A stretch of 64,000 nt of DNA from NCEH01 sp043195125 (GTDB lineage: Bacteria; Pseudomonadota; Alphaproteobacteria; Rhizobiales; Xanthobacteraceae): NCBI RefSeq assembly GCF_043195125.1, contig NZ_JBAFWR010000003.1; one strand, written 5' to 3'. The notes below the pieces were generated by a model. The model was given only the letters and a program-made list of their open reading frames with translations. It searched no databases and was not told where the DNA came from. This document shows positions 57,416 through 64,000 of this stretch, one piece after another. How positions within the stretch are numbered: the stretch's first letter is position 1; each line of letters starts with the position of its first letter. The position numbers and the translations under genes are program-made.

Positions 57416-59158
57416 ATGTCCGCAGTAGCACAGGTCATCGACGCGAATACCGCCGAAGCCGGCACGGAGCGGGAGCTGACGGATGGTTTCCATCTCGTCA
57501 TCGACGCGCTCAAGCTCAACGGCATCGACACCATCTACGGCGTGCCGGGCATTCCGATCACGGATCTCGGCCGCATGGCGCAGGCTGAAGGCATCCGCGT
57601 GGTCTCGTTCCGCCACGAGCAGAACGCCGGAAACGCCGCCGCGATCGCCGGCTTCCTCACCAAGAAACCGGGCATCTGCCTCACGGTTTCCGCGCCGGGC
57701 TTCCTCAACGGCCTGACCGCGCTGGCGAACGCCACCACCAATTGCTTCCCGATGATCCTGATCTCGGGTTCGTCCGAGCGCGAGATCGTCGATCTGCAGC
57801 AGGGCGATTATGAAGAGATGGACCAGCTGGCCATCGCCAAGCCGCTCTGCAAGGCCGCGTTCCGCGTTCTGCACGCCGCCGACATCGGCATCGGCGTTGC
57901 CCGCGCGATCCGCGCCGCGGTGTCCGGCCGTCCGGGCGGCGTCTATCTCGACCTGCCCGCCAAGCTGTTCTCGCAGGTGATGGACGCGGAAGCGGGCGCC
58001 AAGTCGCTGGTGAAGGTGATCGACGCGGCCCCCGCCCAGATCCCCGGCGCCGACGCCGTGAAGCGCGCGCTGGACGTGCTGAAGGGCGCCAAGCGCCCGC
58101 TCATCATCCTCGGCAAGGGCGCCGCCTATGCCCAGGCCGACGACACGATCCGCGAATTCATCGAGAAGAGCGGCATCCCCTTCCTGCCCATGAGCATGGC
58201 CAAGGGCCTGCTGCCTGACACCCATCCCCAGTCGGCCGGCGCCGCGCGCTCGACCGTGCTGAAGGATTCCGACGTGGTGGTGCTGATCGGCGCCCGCCTC
58301 AACTGGCTGCTGTCCCACGGCAAGGGCAAGACCTGGGGCGACGCACCCAAGCAGTTCATCCAGATCGACATCGAGCCGAAGGAGATGGATTCCAACGTCG
58401 AGATCGTCGCTCCCCTGGTGGGCGACATCGGCTCCGTTGTTTCCGCCTTGCTGGCCGGCATCGACGGCACCTGGCAGGCCCCGCCGGCCGACTGGATCAA
58501 GACCATCGTCACCAAGCGCGACGACAATATCGCCAAGATGGCGCCGCGCCTGATGAAGAACTCTTCGCCCATGGACTTCCACGGCGCCCTCGGCGCGCTG
58601 CGGACGGTCATCAAGGAGCGTCCCGACGCGATCCTGGTGAACGAGGGCGCCAACACGCTCGACCTCGCCCGCGGCATCATCGACATGTACCAGCCGCGCA
58701 AGCGCCTGGACGTCGGCACCTGGGGTGTCATGGGCATCGGCATGGGCTTCGCCATCGCCGCCGCCATCGAGACCGGCAAGCCGGTTCTGGCGGTGGAAGG
58801 CGACAGCGCGTTCGGCTTCTCCGGCATGGAGGTGGAGACGATCTGCCGCTACAACCTGCCGGTCTGCATCGTCATCTTCAACAATAACGGCATCTATCGC
58901 GGCCTCGACACCGACCCGACCGGCCGCGATCCCGGCACCACGGTGTTTGTGAAGGACAGCCGCTACGACAAGATGATGGAGGCCTTCGGCGGCGTCGGCG
59001 TCAATGTGACGACCCCGGACGAGCTGAAGCGCGCCGTGGACGAGGCCATGGACAGCGGCAAGCCCACCCTCATCAATGCGGTGATCGACCCCGCCGCCGG
59101 CACCGAAAGCGGACGTATCGGCAATCTGAACCCGCAAAGCGTGGTCAAGAAGAAGTAG
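57416..59158 (+). CDS. oxc: Oxalyl-CoA decarboxylase
   Basis: A 580-residue ThDP enzyme that decarboxylates oxalyl-CoA to formyl-CoA and CO2 in the cytosol. It begins GFHLVIDALKLNGIDTIYGVPGIPITDLGRMA; the ThDP-activating Glu is at about 68 (RHEQNAGNAAAIAGF), and the C-terminal pyrophosphate domain has GDSAFGFSGMEVETICRYNLP with NNN at about 489-491. These are typical Oxc features. ATG follows CCGGGAGGAAGCGGA. Followed by frc, which regenerates oxalyl-CoA from formyl-CoA and oxalate. Confidence 0.97.
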   Translation: MSAVAQVIDANTAEAGTERELTDGFHLVIDALKLNGIDTIYGVPGIPITDLGRMAQAEGIRVVSFRHEQNAGNAAAIAGFLTKKPGICLTVSAPGFLNGLTALANATTNCFPMILISGSSEREIVDLQQGDYEEMDQLAIAKPLCKAAFRVLHAADIGIGVARAIRAAVSGRPGGVYLDLPAKLFSQVMDAEAGAKSLVKVIDAAPAQIPGADAVKRALDVLKGAKRPLIILGKGAAYAQADDTIREFIEKSGIPFLPMSMAKGLLPDTHPQSAGAARSTVLKDSDVVVLIGARLNWLLSHGKGKTWGDAPKQFIQIDIEPKEMDSNVEIVAPLVGDIGSVVSALLAGIDGTWQAPPADWIKTIVTKRDDNIAKMAPRLMKNSSPMDFHGALGALRTVIKERPDAILVNEGANTLDLARGIIDMYQPRKRLDVGTWGVMGIGMGFAIAAAIETGKPVLAVEGDSAFGFSGMEVETICRYNLPVCIVIFNNNGIYRGLDTDPTGRDPGTTVFVKDSRYDKMMEAFGGVGVNVTTPDELKRAVDEAMDSGKPTLINAVIDPAAGTESGRIGNLNPQSVVKKK

Positions 59159-59279
59159 GCCGATCTCGCGAGAGCAGGGCGGGGCCGAAGGTCCCGCCCA
59201 TCCCCTTCACCCGCGTCGATAACCAACGAACAAGACCAAGCGTTGCTTAAGGCGCGCGCGGAGAGGAAAAGAGGAAGAG
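59159..59279 (+). other. Hairpin between oxc and frc
   Basis: A perfect 7-bp stem GGGCGGG/CCCGCCC (59177-59199) 18 nt after the oxc stop, with no T tract. It may stabilise the oxc message or reduce readthrough into frc. frc then has the SD GAGGAAAAGAGGAAGAG. Confidence 0.45.
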
Positions 59280-60557
59280 ATGGCCAAGGCTCTGGACGGT
59301 GTCCGTATTCTCGATTTCACCCATGTCCAGTCGGGACCGACCTGCACGCAGTTGCTCGCCTGGTTCGGCGCGGATGTGATCAAGGTTGAGCGTCCCGGCG
59401 AGGGCGACGTGACGCGCACCCAGCTGCGCGACGTGCCCAATGCCGACAGCCTCTATTTCACGATGCTGAACTCCAACAAGCGGTCCATCACGCTCGACAC
59501 CAAGAACAAAGAGGGCAAACGCGTCCTCGAGGAATTGGTGAAGGTGTGCGACGTGCTGGTGGAGAATTTCGCGCCCGGCGCCCTGGACCGCATGGGCTTC
59601 ACCTGGGAGCGCCTCCAGGAACTCAATCCGCGCCTCATCGTGGCGTCCGTGAAGGGCTTCGGCCCCGGCCCGTTCGAGGATTGCAAGGTCTATGAGAACG
59701 TCGCCCAGTGCACCGGCGGCTCCGCCTCCACCACCGGCTTCCGCGACGGCCTGCCCCTGGTGACCGGCGCGCAGATCGGCGACAGCGGCACCGGCCTGCA
59801 TCTCGCGCTCGGCATCGTCACCGCGCTGTTCCAGCGCGAGCATACCGGCCGTGGGCAGAAGGTGCTGTGCGCCATGCAGGACAGCGTGTTGAACCTGTGC
59901 CGCGTGAAGATGCGCGACCAGCAGCGCCTCGCGCGCGGCCCGCTGCGCGAATACAGCCAGTTCGGCGAGGACATCCCGTTCGGCGACACCGTCCCCCGCG
60001 CCGGCAACGATTCCGGCGGCGGCCAGCCCGGGCGCATCCTGCGCTGCAAGGGCTGGGAGCACGACGACAACGCCTATCTCTATTTCATCACCCAGGCCCC
60101 GGTCTGGGAGAAGATCTGCGACGTGATCGGCGAGCCGACCTGGAAGACCAATCCGGACTACGCGACCGCCGCCGGGCGCCTTCCGCATCTCAACGAGATC
60201 TTCACGCGCATCGAAGCCTGGACCATGGCCCACACCAAGTTCGAGGCCATGGAAGTGCTCAATAAATACGACATCCCCTGCGGGCCGATCCTTTCCATGA
60301 AGGAGATCGCCGAGGACAAGTCGCTCTATGCCACCGGGACTCTGGTGGAGGTGGAGCACCCGGTGCGCGGCACGTACCTGACGGTCGGCAACCCGATCAA
60401 GCTGTCGGACAATGATGTACCGGTGGAGCGCTCGCCGCTGCTCGGCGAGCATACCGACGACGTGCTCGCCAATGTCCTGGGCTTCGATGTCGACCGGATC
60501 GCGGTCGTGAAGCAGTCGGGTGCGGTGGGTGAGCCGTTCCGCCAGGCTGCGGAATAG
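59280..60557 (+). CDS. frc: Formyl-CoA:oxalate CoA-transferase paralogue 1
   Basis: A 425-residue class III CoA-transferase that transfers CoA from formyl-CoA to oxalate, yielding oxalyl-CoA and formate. It begins ALDGVRILDFTHVQSGPTCTQLLAWFGADVIKVERPG. The catalytic Asp is at 168 (IGDSGTG; Asp169 in Oxalobacter Frc). Position 48 is Gln, as in E. coli YfdW, not Trp. The glycine-rich active-site loop reads NDSGGGQPG instead of GGGGQPG, and TGFRDG replaces TGFWDG. These differences set it apart from the second copy and may alter acceptor choice. Confidence 0.93.
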   Translation: MAKALDGVRILDFTHVQSGPTCTQLLAWFGADVIKVERPGEGDVTRTQLRDVPNADSLYFTMLNSNKRSITLDTKNKEGKRVLEELVKVCDVLVENFAPGALDRMGFTWERLQELNPRLIVASVKGFGPGPFEDCKVYENVAQCTGGSASTTGFRDGLPLVTGAQIGDSGTGLHLALGIVTALFQREHTGRGQKVLCAMQDSVLNLCRVKMRDQQRLARGPLREYSQFGEDIPFGDTVPRAGNDSGGGQPGRILRCKGWEHDDNAYLYFITQAPVWEKICDVIGEPTWKTNPDYATAAGRLPHLNEIFTRIEAWTMAHTKFEAMEVLNKYDIPCGPILSMKEIAEDKSLYATGTLVEVEHPVRGTYLTVGNPIKLSDNDVPVERSPLLGEHTDDVLANVLGFDVDRIAVVKQSGAVGEPFRQAAE

Positions 60558-61118
60558 GGTTTCGCATGCGGCAGCGTGAGTCCGAAGGGCTGCGCTGCCG
60601 TGAATTTCAGCCCGCGCCGGCCTGCCGGAACGGGCATCGGGTACCAGCTTGAGTGGCCGGCGCCTTCGGGTGGCGGCAAGGGACAGGTGGCGATTATCGC
60701 CGAGAGAGTGAGACGATGCACTCGCATGTGATCCAGGCCGCACTCGCGGCACCCTGCGCCGGCGCGATCATCGCACCGGCACCGCGCACGGTCCCAGCCG
60801 GGCTCCACCCGGACCCGGTCGGCCGCGCGTCGGCCATGCCCACCCTGCCTTTTCGCGGCCGGCCCCGCTTTGCGCTGTCATCCTGCGCATCGAAGCCGGT
60901 GGCCCTCGTGCCAGATGTTGAAGAATTCCAGCTCCGTCGCACCGCGTGGAGCGGCAGGACACAGCAATGGAATAAAATAAGCTAGTACAAAACTAGCGCC
61001 CCTTCTTCGCGAAAGGTTGAACGACCGAAGCGGGGGAGGTTTTCACTTCCTGGCTGGAGCCAATTGGGCGTAGAAGGCCAGGAATAAAGTCAAACGCTCG
61101 AAAGGGAATTCGACGATC
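60558..61118 (+). other. Intergenic region between the two frc genes
   Basis: 561 bp. A 7-bp hairpin (GGCAGCG 60571-60577 with CGCTGCC 60594-60600) follows frc1. A short open frame at 60716-60985 has no good SD, biased composition or recognisable domain, and I do not call it a gene. A perfect palindrome GCTAGT-ACAAA-ACTAGC lies at 60981-60997 about 120 nt before frc2, in a more AT-rich stretch, likely the frc2 promoter region. Confidence 0.5.
60981..60997. promoter_or_regulatory. GCTAGT-N5-ACTAGC palindrome upstream of frc2
   Basis: Perfect 6-bp arms with a five-base spacer in an otherwise AT-rich region. Possible operator or start of a leader hairpin; it lacks a T tract, so not a terminator. 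Confidence 0.35.
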
Positions 61119-62369
61119 ATGAGCAAGCCACTCGAAGGCATTAAGATTATCGACTTCACGCACGTCCAGGCCGGCCCGGCTTGCACGCAGCTTCTCGCCT
61201 GGTTCGGCGCGGACGTGATCAAGGTCGAGCGTCCCGGCTCGGGCGATGTCACCCGCTCCCAGCTGCGCGACATCAGCAATGCGGACGCGCTGTACTTCAC
61301 CATGCTGAACAGCAACAAGCGCTCGCTGACGCTCGACACCAAGACCGCCGAAGGCAAGGAAGTCCTCACCAAGCTCATCAAGGAATCCGATGTGCTGGTG
61401 GAAAACTTCGGCCCCGGCGCGCTCGACCGCATGGGCTTCACCTGGGAGCACATCAACGAGCTGAACCCCGGCATGATCGTCGCGTCCGTCAAGGGCTTCA
61501 GCGACGGCCATCATTACGAAGACCTCAAGGTCTATGAGAACGTCGCGCAGTGCGCCGGCGGCGCCGCCTCCACCACCGGCTTCTGGGACGGCCCTCCGAC
61601 CGTGTCCGCCGCTGCGCTGGGCGACAGCAACACCGGCATGCACCTCGCGATCGGCATCCTCACCGCCCTGCACGGCCGCAACAAGACCGGCAAGGGCCAG
61701 AAGGTCGCCGTCTCCATGCAGGACGCGGTCATCAACCTGTGCCGCGTCAAGCTGCGCGACCAGCAGCGCCTCGACCGCGTCGGCTATCTGGAGGAATACC
61801 CCCAGTATCCGCACGGCACGTTCTCGGACGTGGTTCCCCGCGGCGGCAATGCCGGCGGCGGCGGACAGCCCGGCTGGGTTCTGAAGTGCAAGGGCTGGGA
61901 GACCGATCCCAACGCCTATATCTACTTCACCATCCAGGGCCATGCCTGGGCGCCCATCTGCAAGGCGCTGGGCAAGGAAGAGTGGATCTCTGATCCCGCC
62001 TACAACACCGCCGAAGCCCGCCAGGACAAGATCTTCGACATCTTCGCCTTCATCGAGAACTGGCTGTCGGACAAGACCAAGTTCGAAGCCGTGGATATCC
62101 TGCGCAAGTTCGATATCCCCTGCGCGCCCGTGCTCACCATGAAGGAAATCGCCGAGGATCCGTCCCTGCGCGAGAGCGGCACGATCGTGGAAGTCGATCA
62201 CAAGGAGCGCGGCAAGTACCTCACCGTCGGCAGCCCGATCAAGTTCTCGGACACCTCGGTCGAGATCACCGGCTCCCCGCTGCTCGGCGAGCACACCGAC
62301 GAAGTGCTGGCTCAGCTCGGCTATAGCGAAGAGCAGATCAAGCAGCTCCACGCCGCCCGCGCGGTCTGA
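61119..62369 (+). CDS. frc: Formyl-CoA:oxalate CoA-transferase paralogue 2
   Basis: A 416-residue class III CoA-transferase very close to Oxalobacter formigenes Frc: PLEGIKIIDFTHVQAGPACTQLLAWFG, GFWDGPPTV, ALGDSNTGMHL with the catalytic Asp169, and the full glycine loop NAGGGGQPGWVLKCKGWE. Position 48 is Gln, as in YfdW. It has the intact active site and is probably the main formyl-CoA:oxalate CoA-transferase. It is separated from the first copy by 561 bp and may have its own promoter. A hairpin terminates the gene. Confidence 0.95.
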   Translation: MSKPLEGIKIIDFTHVQAGPACTQLLAWFGADVIKVERPGSGDVTRSQLRDISNADALYFTMLNSNKRSLTLDTKTAEGKEVLTKLIKESDVLVENFGPGALDRMGFTWEHINELNPGMIVASVKGFSDGHHYEDLKVYENVAQCAGGAASTTGFWDGPPTVSAAALGDSNTGMHLAIGILTALHGRNKTGKGQKVAVSMQDAVINLCRVKLRDQQRLDRVGYLEEYPQYPHGTFSDVVPRGGNAGGGGQPGWVLKCKGWETDPNAYIYFTIQGHAWAPICKALGKEEWISDPAYNTAEARQDKIFDIFAFIENWLSDKTKFEAVDILRKFDIPCAPVLTMKEIAEDPSLRESGTIVEVDHKERGKYLTVGSPIKFSDTSVEITGSPLLGEHTDEVLAQLGYSEEQIKQLHAARAV

Positions 62370-62403
62370 GGCTTCGTTCCAAACCGAAGGCTTCGGCCTT
62401 CTC

Positions 62404-62435
62404 GGGCGGCGCGCCTGCGTGCGCCGCCCCTCTTT
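62404..62435 (+). terminator. Hairpin terminator after frc2
   Basis: GGGCGGCGC pairs perfectly with GCGCCGCCC over eight bases, followed by CTCTTTC. About 34 nt after the frc2 stop. Confidence 0.6.
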
Positions 62436-62880
62436 CGATCACATCGCTCACCCTGGACGGGACGCGACGCGCCGCCCGCGCACCTTTCGCACCGTTCTTT
62501 GATGCATTCATGTTCCGCAGACTGCTTTGCCGCGCTGCTGGATCATTTTTCCCGCATTCGGGCGCGCCGCTCGCGGCACGCGCCCTCGGTGGGATGTTCG
62601 GGCCTCCGTGCAGGGAAGGTGTCGATTTGCGGCACTTCCCCTGCGCCGACGGCGCGGGGAACGGGACGAGATCGGCGCGTCGCCGGGCCGGCAGGCTGAG
62701 CCTGCGGTCCAGCCCTCTCAACGGCAGAGGCCCGGTTTGGCGGGGCCGCGCGCACGCCCAGTATGACCCTCGTCCGCCGGGCGCGTCACGCCGCCGGCAT
62801 CCATCCCGGCCCGCCGCGCACCGCGTCGAAAGCCGGAGCCGCGGACAACGCGGCCCATTCACGCAAGGGGGAACACCCTC
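62436..62880 (+). other. sucC upstream region
   Basis: 445 bp with no convincing gene; open frames here lack SDs and domain similarity. It separates the oxalate locus from sucC and should hold the sucC promoter. An SD-like AAGGGGGAAC lies just upstream of the sucC ATG. Confidence 0.45.
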
Positions 62881-64000
62881 ATGAACATCCATGAATATCA
62901 GGCGAAGGCCATCCTTCGCGACTATGGCGCGCCGGTCTCGCGCGGCATTCCCGCCTTCACCCCGGAAGAGGCCGAGCAGGCCGCGCGCGACCTCGGCGCG
63001 AAAGAGGTCGGTGGCCTCGTCGTGGTGGTGAAGTCCCAGATCCACGCCGGCGGACGCGGCAAGGGCACGTTCAAGGAATTGCCCGCCGGCGCCAAGGGCG
63101 GCGTGCGCGTGGTGCGCACCCCCGACGAAGTGAAAGCCGCGGCGCGCGAGATGCTGGGCAATACACTGGTCACGATACAGACCGGCCCGGCCGGCAAGCA
63201 GGTCAACCGCCTCTATATCGAAGAGGGCGCGGCCATCGAGAAGGAGTTCTACATCTCCCTCCTGGTGGACCGGGAATCCTCTCGGGTATCGTTCGTCGTC
63301 TCCACCGAGGGCGGCATGGACATCGAGGACGTGGCCCACAACACCCCTGAGAAGATCGTCAGCTTCTCGGTCGATACCGCCACCGGCATCCAGGCGCACC
63401 ATGGCCGCCGCGTCGCCGACGCGCTGGCGCTCACCGGCGATCTCGCCAAGCAGGCCCAGGCCCTTACCGCGATCCTCTACAAGGCGTTCGTGGAAAAGGA
63501 CATGGAGATGCTGGAGATCAATCCGCTGGTCGTCACCAAGGACGGCAAGCTGAAGGTGCTCGACGCCAAGGTCGGCTTCGACGGCAACGCGCTCTATCGC
63601 CATCCCGACGTCGCCGCCCTGCGCGACGAGAGCGAGGAAGACGAGAAGGAGATCGAGGCCTCCAAATACGACCTCAACTACATCACGCTGGACGGCACCA
63701 TCGGCTGCATGGTGAACGGCGCGGGCCTCGCCATGGCCACCATGGACATCATCAAGCTCTATGGACTTGCACCCGCGAACTTCCTGGATGTGGGCGGCGG
63801 CGCCACGAAGGAGAAGGTGACGGCGGCGTTCAAGATCATCACCGCCGATCCGGCCGTGAAGGGCATTTTGGTGAACATTTTCGGCGGCATCATGCGCTGC
63901 GACGTGATCGCGGAAGGCGTGCTGGCGGCGGTGAAGGAGGTGGGGCTTTCGGTACCGCTGGTCGTCCGCCTCGAAGGTACGAACGTGGACCTCGGGAAAA
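62881..64000 (+). CDS. sucC: Succinate-CoA ligase (ADP-forming) beta subunit, truncated by the window end
   Basis: The first 373 codons of an about 390-400 residue ATP-grasp protein. MNIHEYQAKAILRDYGAPVSRGIP, QIHAGGRGKGTFKE, VTIQTGPAGKQVNRLYIEEG, LLVDRESSRVSFVVSTEGGMDIEDV and EINPLVVTKDGKLKVLDAKV are conserved, followed by the CoA-ligase part GCMVNGAGLAMATMDIIKLYG, FLDVGGGATKEKV and VNIFGGIMRCDVIAEG. The enzyme makes ATP in the TCA cycle from succinyl-CoA. The related malate thiokinase MtkA is less likely because the GRGKG stretch and neighbouring residues are of the SucC type. The usual neighbour sucD would be beyond the window. Confidence 0.93.
   Translation, partial: MNIHEYQAKAILRDYGAPVSRGIPAFTPEEAEQAARDLGAKEVGGLVVVVKSQIHAGGRGKGTFKELPAGAKGGVRVVRTPDEVKAAAREMLGNTLVTIQTGPAGKQVNRLYIEEGAAIEKEFYISLLVDRESSRVSFVVSTEGGMDIEDVAHNTPEKIVSFSVDTATGIQAHHGRRVADALALTGDLAKQAQALTAILYKAFVEKDMEMLEINPLVVTKDGKLKVLDAKVGFDGNALYRHPDVAALRDESEEDEKEIEASKYDLNYITLDGTIGCMVNGAGLAMATMDIIKLYGLAPANFLDVGGGATKEKVTAAFKIITADPAVKGILVNIFGGIMRCDVIAEGVLAAVKEVGLSVPLVVRLEGTNVDLGK

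Noticed and set aside
60716..60985. 89-codon frame between the two frc genes
   Set aside because: No SD, proline- and alanine-rich composition and no domain; it also runs into the palindromic promoter-like region of frc2.
62881..64000. Malate thiokinase (mtkA) of a serine cycle
   Set aside because: The gene lies by a C1/C2 metabolism locus, which raised the idea, but the GRGKG motif and other residues are of the SucC type and no mtkB, mcl or serine cycle genes are visible.

Overview
The window is GC-rich, densely coding chromosomal DNA from an alphaproteobacterium, most likely a Hyphomicrobiales (Rhizobiales) member near the Xanthobacteraceae (Xanthobacter/Azorhizobium/Starkeya type). This is inferred from a ROSE-type RNA thermometer on an hsp20-DUF1150 pair, an hpf-ptsN pair, long gltB-gltD, a TorF-family porin, an alphaproteobacterial-type sucC and GC-rich interspersed palindromes. 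I saw no rRNA or tRNA gene, CRISPR array, insertion sequence or prophage. It looks like ordinary core chromosome with several accessory metabolic and signalling loci.

Layout. 0.2-3.1 kb: CHASE3-type hybrid histidine kinase and a single-domain response regulator. 3.2-5.9 kb: TIM-barrel protein and a membrane-anchored FMN/Fe-S glutamate synthase-like protein. 6.0-6.9 kb: heat-shock promoter, RNA thermometer, hsp20 and DUF1150. 7.0-12.3 kb: chemoreceptor, ptsN, hpf, typA. 12.4-20.4 kb: ion channel, DUF72, Lrp regulator divergent from an AceE-like E1 enzyme, OhrR-like regulator, DUF1348-tetR operon with a clear operator, and an FAD-linked dehydrogenase. 20.4-32.3 kb: an unusual partner-switching locus. 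32.4-39.8 kb: a carbohydrate-type ABC importer with two dehydrogenases. 39.9-41.9 kb: protease-inhibitor-like protein and porin. 42.4-48.8 kb: gltBD. 49.0 kb: a perfect parS centromere site, implying proximity to the replication origin. 50.4-62.4 kb: an oxalate utilisation locus. 62.9 kb to the end: sucC, cut by the window edge.

The most interesting region is 20.4-32.3 kb. Two divergent, tightly overlapping operons encode a membrane SpoIIE-type PP2C phosphatase, an RsbW-type kinase and a STAS antagonist. With them come three small two-TM sensor-like proteins, a fourth copy of that sensor module fused through a HAMP-like linker to an MFS transporter, an orphan periplasmic ABC_sub_bind protein, a GNAT enzyme and a Na/Pi-PhoU-type transporter. 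No sigma factor is present, so the output is unknown. I read it as a candidate undescribed ligand-sensing and transport partner switch.

The oxalate locus combines a TctABC-type importer, two formyl-CoA:oxalate CoA-transferases, oxalyl-CoA decarboxylase, and a PanE-family reductase. By analogy with Methylobacterium extorquens PanE2, that reductase may be oxalyl-CoA reductase. IclR and GntR regulators accompany them. A recurring GTATAnTGTAT-like site lies upstream of panE/iclR, tctC and gntR and may define one regulon. A 48-codon frame with a strong ribosome binding site sits between gntR and oxc.
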